From Rhodobiaceae bacterium (GTDB taxonomy: Bacteria > Pseudomonadota > Alphaproteobacteria > Rhizobiales > Tepidamorphaceae), in contig JACKJP010000017.1 in the NCBI GenBank assembly GCA_020637895.1, positions 1 to 64,000 of the forward strand: a stretch of 64,000 nt of DNA, read 5' to 3'. Of this stretch, positions 28,061-37,156 are shown piece by piece (positions within the stretch are counted from its first letter, which is position 1; each line of letters opens with the position of its first letter). Position numbers and translations under genes: made by a program. The notes beneath the pieces are model-generated. The model saw nothing but the letters and a program-made list of their open reading frames with translations, did no database searches and was not told the DNA's origin.

Positions 28061-28861
28061 CTAGTTACCCTTGAATACCGGCTGTTGTTTTTGGAGCACC
28101 ATCCGCACGCCTTCCTTGTGATCCTCGGTATGGTGCATCAGTCCCTGGGTTGCTGCGGCGAGTTCAAGCGCGCCATCGTAGCTGAGCGATTGCCCCTGTC
28201 GCAGCAGGGCCTTGGTAGCGCGCAGCTGGTAGGGCGGTTGGTCGGCGATTTCCCGAGCGAGCGCGCGTGCTTCCTGCATTAGCGCCTCTGGTTCGACCAC
28301 TCGCGAAACCAGTCCCCACTCCGCTGCCTGATCCGCACTAATGACCCGGCCAGTGTAAAACAGCTCGGCCGCCCGGCTCATACCGATTATCCGCGGCAGA
28401 ATCCATGTTCCACCGTCGCCGGGCACGAGACCGACCTTGAGAAAAGTCACGCCGAATAAAGCGTTTGTGGATGCAAGCCGGATATCGGCAAGACAGGCCA
28501 GATCACAGCCCAATCCTATTGCCGCGCCGTTGATGGCAGCGATTAGCGGGACATCCAGGGAATGCAATGCTCGCAGCGCCCGGTGGATGTTACTGCGATA
28601 GCTTTCGCGGATCATCGCGGGGTTGCCGGCGAAATTGCCTTCGCCCGCCAGCATGGCTTTGAGATTCCCGCCCGCGGAAAAAGCCTTTCCCGCCCCGGTG
28701 AGGATAGCCGCCCGGATCGCATTATCGGCAGCCAGATCGGCACAGGCTGCTGCCATAGCATCGCCATCTCCCGTCTCTCCGAGCGCGTTCATTGCTTCGG
28801 GTCGGTCAAGAGTCAGCACGGCAATTGCGCCTTCCTTCTCAAGTTTTATCATTTGTGACAT
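28061..28861 (-). CDS. Enoyl-CoA hydratase/isomerase family protein
   Basis: A 266-residue crotonase: AAINGAAIGLGCDLACLADIRLAS, then FGVTFLKVGLVPGDGGTWILPRIIGMSRAAELFYTG. The proximal hydratase Glu is absent, an Asp sits in PGDGGTW and the distal Glu is kept (AAELFYTG). The pattern lies between PaaG-type isomerases and hydratases. It is the last gene of the seven-gene minus-strand operon that begins with the SDR at 35520, 47 nt after the MFS gene. Confidence 0.9.
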   Translation of the reverse strand: MSQMIKLEKEGAIAVLTLDRPEAMNALGETGDGDAMAAACADLAADNAIRAAILTGAGKAFSAGGNLKAMLAGEGNFAGNPAMIRESYRSNIHRALRALHSLDVPLIAAINGAAIGLGCDLACLADIRLASTNALFGVTFLKVGLVPGDGGTWILPRIIGMSRAAELFYTGRVISADQAAEWGLVSRVVEPEALMQEARALAREIADQPPYQLRATKALLRQGQSLSYDGALELAAATQGLMHHTEDHKEGVRMVLQKQQPVFKGN

Positions 28862-28908
28862 TGCTTGCTCCTTGAATGGACATTCGCCCCGTGCATTGGT
28901 GGGTGAAA

Positions 28909-30381
28909 CTATGGCGCAGCCTTCTGCCGCATTGTGTCGCCCACGCCCTGGGGAAGCCAGGCGACGATCAGAGCAGCGGCAAGTGGCAGCAAGGCGATTG
29001 CCGGATATGCGATGGCGTAGGCACCCAGGTGCTTTGCGCCTCCCGCAACGGCAACCAGTCCGCCACCAAGTGTGTAGCCAAGCCCGAGCGTCAGCTGCTG
29101 CGAAATTGAAAAGAGAACCGATGCATTACTGATTTCGACGCTTTCGACATCCGCATAGGACAGCGAATTTGCCGACATGAAGAACGTCGCTCGCACCAGT
29201 GCATAGCAAGCGAGGAATGCTGCCATCGCGATGACCGGTGTTGTCTTTCCGAAGGAAACGGGAATCAGTGTTGCCACAGCCAGCACTAGCGCAGCTCCAA
29301 TCATCAGGGGCCGAAAACCCATGAGCCGCAGCCCGAACGGGCATGCGAACCGCGAGAGTATCGAGCCCACCGCTCCTACCGCCGGAACCTGGCTTGCGAC
29401 CAGGGGAGAAAGGCCAAGAGCCACCTGCAGATGCATCGGCAGCACGATGGTGATCGCGCCGATACCGATGCGTTGCAGTCCACCTGCGGCAAGGCCGACG
29501 CTGAGTGACTTGTGGCGCAGAACACGCAGGTCGATCAGCGGTGCCTTTGCCTTCAACGCTTGCAGCACATAGGCGAACAAGAGAACAATAGCTCCACAGC
29601 CGCCCAAAATCCGGATGGTCAAGGGTTGCCCGCTAAGCCCGCCGGTTTCGACTATTCCCAGCACCGCCAGGATAGTCGCCCCACACAAGAGGAATCCGAC
29701 AACGTCGAGATTTCGGCGGGGCAGGGGTGGAGTTTTGGGCACAAAGCGCATAACGGCGGCAATGCCCAGCAAGCTGACCGGTACATTGACGAAGAATATC
29801 CAGCGCCAGCTCGCCAGTTCGATGAACGTCCCGGCCAAAGGTGGCCCCAAGAGCGGGGCTAGGATAGCAGGCAGGGTATACCACGCCATGGCACGAACCA
29901 TCGAATGCCTGTTTACCGAGCCAACCATTATTGCCCGTCCGACCGGAGTCATCATAGCGCCACCGGTTCCCTGCAATATCCGGGAAAAGACGAGCTGTGT
30001 TAGGTCCTGGGCCATGCCGCACAAAACCGAACCAATGACGAAGACGATCATCGCGCCGACAAAAACCCTTCGTGCTCCCAGGCAGTCGGCTATCCAGCCC
30101 GATGCGGGCACCAGTGCGGCTACAGTGATTGCATAAACGGTGAGGACCAATCGCAGGTCCGTAGTCGAAATGCCAAAGTCGCCGGCAATGGTTGGCAACG
30201 CCAAGGCAAGCGATGCGGTGTCCATCAGATCCATGAACAGCGCACTGGCTATGACTATCGGAATCAGCCTGTCGCGCGAAAAAAATCCCGTATTATCGTC
30301 TTGCTCAAATGGTACTGCTGTTCCAGTTGCAGCGGCGCCTGCGGACCGTTCCGATGCATCGTGACCGCTAGGTCCTGCCAT
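28909..30381 (-). CDS. MFS transporter, DHA2 (EmrB/QacA-like) family
   Basis: A 490-residue inner-membrane protein with about 14 hydrophobic segments after a 38-residue cytoplasmic N-terminus. Motif A-like GWIADCLGARRV lies after TM2, QGTGGAMMTPVGRAI is motif C-like, and WRWIFFVNVPVSLLGIAAV is the hallmark of DHA2 exporters. It probably exports a pathway intermediate or imports the substrate by proton coupling. It is 9 nt after the acyl-CoA ligase gene, so it is cotranscribed with it. Confidence 0.9.
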   Translation of the reverse strand: MAGPSGHDASERSAGAAATGTAVPFEQDDNTGFFSRDRLIPIVIASALFMDLMDTASLALALPTIAGDFGISTTDLRLVLTVYAITVAALVPASGWIADCLGARRVFVGAMIVFVIGSVLCGMAQDLTQLVFSRILQGTGGAMMTPVGRAIMVGSVNRHSMVRAMAWYTLPAILAPLLGPPLAGTFIELASWRWIFFVNVPVSLLGIAAVMRFVPKTPPLPRRNLDVVGFLLCGATILAVLGIVETGGLSGQPLTIRILGGCGAIVLLFAYVLQALKAKAPLIDLRVLRHKSLSVGLAAGGLQRIGIGAITIVLPMHLQVALGLSPLVASQVPAVGAVGSILSRFACPFGLRLMGFRPLMIGAALVLAVATLIPVSFGKTTPVIAMAAFLACYALVRATFFMSANSLSYADVESVEISNASVLFSISQQLTLGLGYTLGGGLVAVAGGAKHLGAYAIAYPAIALLPLAAALIVAWLPQGVGDTMRQKAAP

Positions 30382-30390
30382 CTTCCTTGC

Positions 30391-31905
30391 CTAGAGACCG
30401 AGCAGTGATTTCAGTTCGGGCCGGCTGACCTTCATGGAGATTGTGCGGGGCAACGTCGTGACGACCCGGTATTCGACCGGTACCATATACGAGGGTAGGC
30501 TCTCCTTTAGGAAAGAATCGAGTTCCTCCTGACCCGGTGCATCACTGCTTCCTTCGGGCAACTCGATGGCAGCTATGGGAACCTGCCCAAGCCTTTCGTC
30601 CTTCATGCCAACTACCGCTGCGTCGCCCACCTTGGGATGCTTGCGCAGCACGGCGGCCACTTCTTCGGGCAGTACCTTGAAACCGCCGCGATTGATGGCA
30701 TCGTCGGCTCTTCCCTCAAGGAAAATGAAGCCATCCTCGTCGATACGTGCAAGATCGTTTGTGCGGATCCAGTCGGGGCCGTAGCGGTCGGATTTGACCT
30801 CTACGATGCCGATTTCGTTCGCGGGTCGGGGCTCGAGGTTTTCCTGGTCGACAACGCGAATGTTCACGTCGCGCTTTGCCCGGCCGACGCTCCCGCGTTT
30901 TTCCCTGGCGAACCGATGGTGATCCTTCAGCGTCCAGCCGGCGAGCCCCCCGATGAACTCCGCCGCGCCGTAATCGATAAGGACAGCGCAATCGAAACGC
31001 TCTTCGAACGCTTGCTGCACTTCGGCTTCGAGGGGCGCCGTGCCGGATCTGACGGCGATCAGGCTTGCAAGCTTCTTGGGTTCGACATCGGCCTCAAGCA
31101 CCATGCGGATCATCGCGGGGACGAGGCTCGCGACTTTCGGCTTGTACTTGGCGACAGCCTCAACCCACTCGGGAACATTGAATTTCTCGAACAGTACGAT
31201 CGGACGCGCCTGGTATAGCGACAACAACAGGCCGAACAGGCCACCCGCATGACTGAATGGCTTGAACAGCAGCGCGGGTGAGGCCTTGAGCGCCAGCTCC
31301 GCAGGCTCGTCGCCTGCCTTCTTCTGCTCGCTCACGCTCAGCGACGGCATGAGCGCATCTTGCTTGACCGGAATTCGCTTCGGTGCGCCGGTCGTCCCGC
31401 TTGTCAGCCGTTCGAGCACATAGTCGGGCGTAGCCTCGCGGTGGGGTCCTGTTCCTGGCTTTTCCAATCCTGGAATCAATCTGATCGAAAAGGGATAGTG
31501 CGAGACCTCGATCCCGACGCTGCCCGCCTCACGGGCGGCTTCGAGAACGCCCTCTCCAGCCCAGTCGTCCGGATCGCCGATCACGGCCTTCAGCTTCTGT
31601 GCCGAAATGTCGTCACGAAAATTTGCTACATTGTAGGCGGGACGCAGGGGGGCCACCATACGCCCTCCACACACCAGTGCGATGAATGAGGCGACGGCGG
31701 CCGGGCGATTGCGCGCGGCCCAGCCTATGGGGGCTTCCCGCTCAATTTCTGCTTCGCGCAGCAGGCGTTCAATTTCAACGGCGGCCGCCTTCAACTCACC
31801 CCAGCTGACCGAGCTTCCCTGGTACTCGATCGCCGCAGCTGAAGGGTCCAGCTCGAGTACGGCGGCAAGGCGTTGCGCGAGAGTCTCCTGCTTCTCTTCA
31901 GTCAT
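30391..31905 (-). CDS. AMP-forming acyl-CoA ligase (ANL superfamily)
   Basis: A 504-residue adenylate-forming ligase. Motifs: P-loop LTSGTTGAPKR near residues 167-177, a YGAAEF adenine-binding loop, GRADDAINRGGFKV hinge region, and the C-terminal catalytic Lys in RTISMKVSR (Lys492). It activates a carboxylic acid to its CoA thioester. The ATG at 31905 gives the normal family N-terminus. A GTG at 31962, still 12 nt past the upstream stop, would add 19 residues and cannot be excluded. Its closest relative in the window is the ligase at 49111, with the same loop and hinge wording. Confidence 0.9.
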   Translation of the reverse strand: MTEEKQETLAQRLAAVLELDPSAAAIEYQGSSVSWGELKAAAVEIERLLREAEIEREAPIGWAARNRPAAVASFIALVCGGRMVAPLRPAYNVANFRDDISAQKLKAVIGDPDDWAGEGVLEAAREAGSVGIEVSHYPFSIRLIPGLEKPGTGPHREATPDYVLERLTSGTTGAPKRIPVKQDALMPSLSVSEQKKAGDEPAELALKASPALLFKPFSHAGGLFGLLLSLYQARPIVLFEKFNVPEWVEAVAKYKPKVASLVPAMIRMVLEADVEPKKLASLIAVRSGTAPLEAEVQQAFEERFDCAVLIDYGAAEFIGGLAGWTLKDHHRFAREKRGSVGRAKRDVNIRVVDQENLEPRPANEIGIVEVKSDRYGPDWIRTNDLARIDEDGFIFLEGRADDAINRGGFKVLPEEVAAVLRKHPKVGDAAVVGMKDERLGQVPIAAIELPEGSSDAPGQEELDSFLKESLPSYMVPVEYRVVTTLPRTISMKVSRPELKSLLGL

Positions 31906-31974
31906 GTCTTTTGTCTTGGACCCGCGAGTGTCGACCGTCCAATCGCGAAGCGACGCGATCACATGCTATCCATC

Positions 31975-33333
31975 CTAAATCGGGGCACCGATCAATTGGG
32001 CAAGATCGCTGCAATCCTGCAGTTTTTCGAGAGCAGTGACAGCCTCAATGATTCGGCCGGATCTCTCGGGCGCGAGAAACGATGCAGTCAGTTGCTCGAA
32101 TTTCTGCGTGATGTCGTGTGAAGACGCCGGGTTGTGATAATGGCCCCGCGGGACGGGCTGGTCGTGTTGCAGACACGCGCCGCCCTTCATTTCGACTGTA
32201 ACCTTCCCGCCCAATTCCGATGCGCCCGGCGCAACTTCGCGCTCGCGAACCTGAACAAGCGCGCTGAGCCGGTGGATTTCCGGGTCTTCCCAAGCTGTAC
32301 GGTCGGAAAAATCCTCCAGGCGCGCATGCCCGCGCGAGAGGACGCAAGCGATCGCAAAGTGCAGGCTGAACTGCGCACCGATCATGTCCCCGGGATGCAT
32401 GATCCCCGCGCCGTGATGGATCGTGACTTCCGCCACGTCCGCGACGATCCTCTCGATCGCAGCCGGATCCGGTCGGTATTGGGCCACGATGGCTTCGGCA
32501 GCCTGGATTGCACCATGGATGGTAAAGACCGCCGGCGAAAGTTTGAACATCGTATCGCGCAGATGAAAATCGCGGTTCCAAAGCGCTTCAGGATCGCCGT
32601 CGAGTTCATCGGCAAAAACCCGGAAAATGCCCCGCCGCCCTTCGAAAATCGTTGCAGGACCTGTCAATCCCTCCTCAGCGAGAAGCGCCGCCTGTGCACC
32701 GGAGCGCGATGCGGATCCCGCATGTATGCGCTTCACCTCTCCGCCCGACTGGTCGTACTCCATGGTTCCCGAAGCTTCCGATCCGGCGATTGCCAACGCG
32801 TGCGTGGTCTGCTCCGCACCGAGCCGGCGCAGCTTTGCGACTGCACCCGCCGCGCCGAACGGACCCTGGAATTTCATCGGATGCCAGCCACGCGATCGGG
32901 CGGCTTTGTGGACCTGTCCGCCGCCGAGCGCCATCGCCTGGTATCCGGCAACGATTGCGCACAGCAGGTCCCGGCCGGACAGGCGATCCCGTTCTGCGAT
33001 TGCCAATGCGGCGGGTATGACCACTGATCCCGGATGGCCGCAGATGACGTGGCTGTCGTCGAATTCCATGCTGTGACCACAAGTGCCGTTGGCATAGGCC
33101 GCATAAATAGCCGTGCTGCCATCGCCGCTCAGCACGATGCTCGCTTCGGGCCGCGCAACCAGAGAAGCAACATGTCGCATCACCGGCGCAACGTGTGGCA
33201 AGCGAGCACCGGCCATCTGGCAACCGATCTGGTCGAGAAGGCAGTCCTTCGCACGATCGATCACGTCTTGAGGAATGCCATCCGGCTGGAGATTTACGAT
33301 CCAGGCCGCAAGGCGCGGGGCTACCGGTTCCAT
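31975..33333 (-). CDS. MmgE/PrpD family protein
   Basis: A 452-residue protein of the 2-methylcitrate dehydratase / aconitate decarboxylase fold: DRAKDCLLDQIGCQMAGARLP near the N-terminus, then YANGTCGHSMEFDDSH with the conserved His and Asp residues, and HAGSASRSGAQAALLAEEGLTGP. Members dehydrate or decarboxylate hydroxy-acids, and many sphingomonad homologues have no known substrate. It overlaps the alpha/beta hydrolase gene by 13 nt and is followed by the ligase after 12-69 nt depending on the ligase start. Role in this pathway is unassigned. Confidence 0.9.
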   Translation of the reverse strand: MEPVAPRLAAWIVNLQPDGIPQDVIDRAKDCLLDQIGCQMAGARLPHVAPVMRHVASLVARPEASIVLSGDGSTAIYAAYANGTCGHSMEFDDSHVICGHPGSVVIPAALAIAERDRLSGRDLLCAIVAGYQAMALGGGQVHKAARSRGWHPMKFQGPFGAAGAVAKLRRLGAEQTTHALAIAGSEASGTMEYDQSGGEVKRIHAGSASRSGAQAALLAEEGLTGPATIFEGRRGIFRVFADELDGDPEALWNRDFHLRDTMFKLSPAVFTIHGAIQAAEAIVAQYRPDPAAIERIVADVAEVTIHHGAGIMHPGDMIGAQFSLHFAIACVLSRGHARLEDFSDRTAWEDPEIHRLSALVQVREREVAPGASELGGKVTVEMKGGACLQHDQPVPRGHYHNPASSHDITQKFEQLTASFLAPERSGRIIEAVTALEKLQDCSDLAQLIGAPI

Positions 33334-34226
33334 GAGCCATTCTTCGGAAAGCTTTGCAGGAGAGCGCGTAAAGCGGCGACCAGTGCGAGGGGCTGATCAA
33401 TCATAAGGTGATGGTGGGCGTCTGGCACTTCGACAAACGGTGTGCCCGGCGGCGCGGCGGCATATTGCTCCCGCCAGATTTCATCGATCACGCTGCGCGA
33501 ATGCACGCCTCGGACGATTGCGAGTGGGCAGCGCGCTTCTGCCATTCGCGGGATTAGATCGGAATCGAGCGGCGTTTTGCTGCGCATGTTGGGGTCTTGC
33601 CGATAACGCCAGCCGTCGCCGACAGGCTCGAGCGATTCTTCCGCCAGCATATCGAGGATGAAGCGATTGACCTCTGGTTGCTCGGGCTTTAGCCGGAACC
33701 GTGCGATTGCTAGTTCCTTGGTCTCGTGAACATGAAAAGGCGGTACGGGTTGGGCTTCGGCGCCCCAGGTTTGGCGCGCGCGTAGTCTGGAATCGATGAG
33801 GATGCCGCCAGAAAAACGTTCACCATGTTCGATCATTAAGCGCAGCCCGATGAAGCCGCCAAAGGAATGGGCGCCGAGAAAAGGCGTTTGGACGGCATCG
33901 AATAGGCCCGCTGTCTCCGATACGGCCATTGCCTCTTTGATCAACGTCTCGATCGGATAGCTGTCACGCCAATCGGATCTGCCCATCCCGGACCAGGAGA
34001 AGGCGGCGACACGATAGTCGACAGCAAGCATTGGCGCGATGGCACGCCACCAGCCTATGTGGGCGCCATTGCCGATAAGTAGCAAGAGGCCGGGCTTCGC
34101 GCGCTCTCCCCATGCTGCCCATTCAATTTTTGCACCCTCCACCCGTAGGCGACCGGCCTCCGGCTCGCATCGCATCGCATCTTCGAACCATGCGGGCGGA
34201 CCATGACCGGTCAGAGAGCCAGTCAC
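33321..34226 (-). CDS. Alpha/beta hydrolase
   Basis: A 301-residue alpha/beta hydrolase. Oxyanion region LLLLIGNGAHIGWW, nucleophile Ser in GAHSFGGFIG, acidic residue in the AIVRGVHSRSVID segment and His in PDAHHHLMIDQP. It would open an ester, lactone or a ring-cleaved diketone. The GTG at 34226 overlaps the SnoaL stop (GTGA) and is my choice. A longer in-frame reading to 34397 lies inside the SnoaL gene and has no fold similarity; a later ATG (MRCEPEAG) is also possible. The 3' end overlaps the PrpD gene start. Confidence 0.85.
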   Translation of the reverse strand: MTGSLTGHGPPAWFEDAMRCEPEAGRLRVEGAKIEWAAWGERAKPGLLLLIGNGAHIGWWRAIAPMLAVDYRVAAFSWSGMGRSDWRDSYPIETLIKEAMAVSETAGLFDAVQTPFLGAHSFGGFIGLRLMIEHGERFSGGILIDSRLRARQTWGAEAQPVPPFHVHETKELAIARFRLKPEQPEVNRFILDMLAEESLEPVGDGWRYRQDPNMRSKTPLDSDLIPRMAEARCPLAIVRGVHSRSVIDEIWREQYAAAPPGTPFVEVPDAHHHLMIDQPLALVAALRALLQSFPKNGSWNR

Positions 34227-34702
34227 AGGGCCGGGAGCCCCGGTATGTCGAAGAAGTGAGGCAAAGCGTGGCTGGAGATGCGCTCGTCGGATGGAATGAC
34301 ATGTTCCATGATCGTAGTTTGCACGCGCCGCGAAAAGCGCCAACCTTCTGTAAGCCGGACCACCTCGTCCTGGTACACGCCGATCATGTTTAGCCATTCG
34401 CCGTCGGTTGCGCGCAATTTGGTTTCAGAAAACCACCAGCGTGCAACCGCGGTGTCGCCTGACACGTGGACAACACCGCTGGTGAGCAACTGACAAAGAA
34501 AGTCCCGCTCCCGCTGAAGGCGGCGATAGCGTTTGAGAATGATTTCTCGTCCCTGGACCGGATCGCCATATCCCGGCTTCTCGATAACGCCATCAGGTGC
34601 CATAACCGCGGCCATCCCTTCGGCATCGCGACGGTTCACCGCATCGGCGTAGGCAGAAGCGAGCGCGCGGATCGCCAGTTGGTCTTCGAAATCAGTGGGC
34701 AT
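34223..34702 (-). CDS. SnoaL-like / NTF2-fold protein
   Basis: A 159-residue NTF2-like cone-fold protein (pattern DQLAIRALASAYADAVNRRDAEGMAAVM as family start; GVVHVSGDTAVARWWFSET in the sheet). The fold hosts ketosteroid isomerases, dehydratases and many unassigned catabolic proteins; catalytic residues cannot be assigned. It lies 8 nt after the SDR and overlaps the hydrolase start. It is one of four NTF2-like genes in the window (also 45751, 56871, 57322). Confidence 0.82.
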   Translation of the reverse strand: MPTDFEDQLAIRALASAYADAVNRRDAEGMAAVMAPDGVIEKPGYGDPVQGREIILKRYRRLQRERDFLCQLLTSGVVHVSGDTAVARWWFSETKLRATDGEWLNMIGVYQDEVVRLTEGWRFSRRVQTTIMEHVIPSDERISSHALPHFFDIPGLPAL

Positions 34703-34710
34703 CTGCTCTC

Positions 34711-35520
34711 CTAGTCACGCTTGCCGATCACGCGATTACCGCCTCGGAACCAGTAAGCACCTCCATCAACCGGCAGGTTGACGCCGGTAATGAAGCGCCC
34801 TTCGTCCGAAAGTAGGAACGCGACGGCATCGCCGATCTCTTCCGCCTGTCCAAAGCGTCCCAAGATCGCAGCGGACTTCTGCATCGCCGCGATGTCTTCT
34901 TCGCTTTTACCCTCGATCGAGCGGGCGAACGTGGGTGACCAGGTACTGCCGGGAGTAACCGTATTGACCCGGACGTTATGCTTTCCGACTTCCATTGCGA
35001 TAATCGCTCCAAGATGGAAGAGGCCCGCTTTTGAGGAACCGTATCCGCCGGTGTTCTCCGTCGCGCGCAGGCCCGACACCGAACCGATGTTGACGATCGC
35101 CCCGCCACCCCGTTCAATCATAAACGGCAGTGCCGCCTTCATGGTCAGGAAGGGGGCCTCCAGATTCATCGTCAAATTGACACGGAATTCCTCGATCGAG
35201 GTGTCGAGGATGCCGCGTCCGGAAAAACGTCCGGCGTTATTGACCAAACCATCCAGCCGGCCGTGCCTTCTTCCGGTGTCTGCGATTACGTCGGCAATCG
35301 CATCAGGATCGCGCACGTCGAGAACGACCGCCTCCGCAGTACCGCCGACTTGTTCGATTTCGCCGACCACCCGATCCAACTTTTCCTTGCGCCGCGCGGA
35401 CAGGACGACATGCCAGCCGTCCTGCGCGAGCCGCTTTCCGATTGCCTCACCCAAGCCCTGGCTGGCACCTGTCACGAAGGCGACGCTGCTGGGCGCGATC
35501 CGCTGACGGTTATCGGTCAT
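34711..35520 (-). CDS. Short-chain dehydrogenase/reductase
   Basis: A 269-residue SDR with TGASQGLG, NNAGRFSG, Ser in NIGSVS, YGSSK and the FITGVNLPVDGG ending. The SARR after beta-2 points to NADP(H). It is the first gene of the seven-gene minus-strand operon that runs to 28061 and ends in the crotonase. A TGCAATTATTGCA palindrome lies 50-63 bp upstream of the ATG and may be its operator. Confidence 0.9.
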   Translation of the reverse strand: MTDNRQRIAPSSVAFVTGASQGLGEAIGKRLAQDGWHVVLSARRKEKLDRVVGEIEQVGGTAEAVVLDVRDPDAIADVIADTGRRHGRLDGLVNNAGRFSGRGILDTSIEEFRVNLTMNLEAPFLTMKAALPFMIERGGGAIVNIGSVSGLRATENTGGYGSSKAGLFHLGAIIAMEVGKHNVRVNTVTPGSTWSPTFARSIEGKSEEDIAAMQKSAAILGRFGQAEEIGDAVAFLLSDEGRFITGVNLPVDGGAYWFRGGNRVIGKRD

Positions 35521-35815
35521 CTGGGCATCTCGTCATAATGGCGATTCAATAGGAGGCCCGGCTGTCGGCGTGCAATTATTGCATTGCTATGATTGAGGCA
35601 CCATCTACCAAGATTGGTGAGAGTGAAGGTCAAGGCGGCGAAGTTTAACCCCTTCAATACATTGCACTTATCGTCATTCTGCCGTGGACGGAATGTAAGG
35701 CGAGAAGGATGCTGCTCTAGCTGCCCATGATACAACGTGTTCCCGGGCACACTGAAGTGGCCGAAGCAGAGCCTTCTCACCAATGGTGGACCGTTATCGA
35801 CGAGTCGGCGAAATT
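35521..35815. other. Intergenic region with operator-like palindrome
   Basis: 295 nt between the SDR start (35520, minus) and the stop of the nitronate-monooxygenase-like gene (35816, minus). It must hold the promoter of the 35520-28061 operon. TGCAATTATTGCA at 35571-35583 is a perfect 6-bp inverted repeat around one T, in an AT-rich stretch. I see no gene in it. Confidence 0.5.
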
Positions 35816-36745
35816 CTAGCGCTGCAATGCTGCCAGATATTCACGTTCAAGGCGGTCGACGAGTCCTGCGGTTGTCGGGATATCGTCGATCATACCGACG
35901 CCTTGGCCTGCGCTCCATACGTCTCGCCAAGCCTTGATTTCTTCTGGCAGGCCGGGTTGCAACAGGCCGATGCGTGGTGGCAATTTGTCCGGATCGAGAC
36001 CCATGCGCGCAATGGATCCGCGCATGAAAGTTGCTGCCAGGCCGGAAATACGGTCGGTTGTCAGGATGTCGTCGGTGCCCTGGGTTACGAGCAGCTGCTT
36101 GTATTCAGACGATGCCAGCGATTCCCGCGCAGCCGCAAAACGTGTGCCCATATAGGCAAAGTCTGCCCCCAGTATTTCGGCAGCTCTTACGCCCGCTCCA
36201 TCCGAGATGCAGCCGGCAAGCAATATCGCGCCATCCCATAGTCGCCGAATCTGCGGCACCAACGCGAAAGGATTTGCGGTCCCGGTGTGCCCGCCTGCGC
36301 CCGCCGTTAGCAGTATGAGGCCATCGACGCCGCTCTCGATAGCCTTTTTGGCATGACGCAAGGTTGCGACATCGTGGAAGACCAGCCCGCCATAGGCGTG
36401 GATTCGATCGGTGACATCTCCCGGTTTTCCGACGCTGGTGATGACTACAGGCGGCTTGAAACGCTCAATGAGTGCGAGGTCGGCCATGAACCGTCGCGAC
36501 TCTGCTCCTCTCACTATGAGGTTGATGGCATATGGCTTGGACGGTCCGCTATCACTTTTCAGAGCGGTCGTGATCGTGCCTAGCCATTCTTCGAACTGTT
36601 TGCTGGTGCGCGCGTTAGACGCGGGCAAACTTCCCAATACGCCGGCCTTGGAGGCGGCAATCAGCAGTCTGGTGCCTGAGACCAGAAACATCGGTGCTGC
36701 GACGACTGGCAAACGCAATGACGCTTTCAGTTCCGCAGGTGACAT
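35816..36745 (-). CDS. Nitronate monooxygenase-family FMN protein
   Basis: A 309-residue 2-nitropropane-dioxygenase-type flavoprotein: SLRLPVVAAPMFLVSGTRLLIAASKAGVLGSLPA as family start, LTAGAGGHTGTANPFALVP with the conserved His, AGCISDGAGVRAAEILGADFAYMGTRF as FMN phosphate loop. It differs from the one at 2874 (AGGHTG subtype versus CAGHPG). Start at the ATG at 36745 matches the usual N-terminus; a GTG at 36829 would extend it through a region with an inverted repeat. It stands alone between the SDR operon and the divergent TonB receptor gene. Confidence 0.87.
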   Translation of the reverse strand: MSPAELKASLRLPVVAAPMFLVSGTRLLIAASKAGVLGSLPASNARTSKQFEEWLGTITTALKSDSGPSKPYAINLIVRGAESRRFMADLALIERFKPPVVITSVGKPGDVTDRIHAYGGLVFHDVATLRHAKKAIESGVDGLILLTAGAGGHTGTANPFALVPQIRRLWDGAILLAGCISDGAGVRAAEILGADFAYMGTRFAAARESLASSEYKQLLVTQGTDDILTTDRISGLAATFMRGSIARMGLDPDKLPPRIGLLQPGLPEEIKAWRDVWSAGQGVGMIDDIPTTAGLVDRLEREYLAALQR

Positions 36746-37156
36746 CGCCGGAAGACTCCCGTCAGGCTGAATTGTGACTTCCGGCCTTGTGGCGCGACAA
36801 GCATGCCGTCGCAATTCAGTCAGAGGCACCGGGGTAGATCAATTGGTCGAGGGAGCGGCGAGATGTCCTTTAATCGGTCAATGCAGGCAAAATGGTCGAA
36901 TTGGGGGCAATGCTGCCAAGGAAATTTCGACCTCAGCTGCCTCCTCGGAGGCGCGAAAACATATCGAAAGCGGATTAAGGCAAGCCTCACCTGAACGGTC
37001 GCAAGTGCGAAATTGTCATCGCTGGAGATTGCTATCTATCTGTGTCCGACGATTGGGGGGGAGCTATACCTTGAGCTGTGAACCGAAACGGCCGTGGGTG
37101 TTCCAATCATAATAAGACACTCGGTCTAGAAATGAAGACATCGGGAGGGTTTCCGC
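36746..37156. other. Divergent promoter region with a long imperfect inverted repeat
   Basis: 411 nt between the nitronate-monooxygenase-like gene (minus) and the TonB receptor (plus). Arms CTGAATTGTGAC (36767-36778) and GTCGCAATTCAG (36808-36819) pair over 12 positions with one G-T. The TonB gene has GGGAGGG 7 nt before its ATG. No gene is apparent; the 84-nt in-frame extension of the minus-strand gene covers the inverted repeat. Confidence 0.5.
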
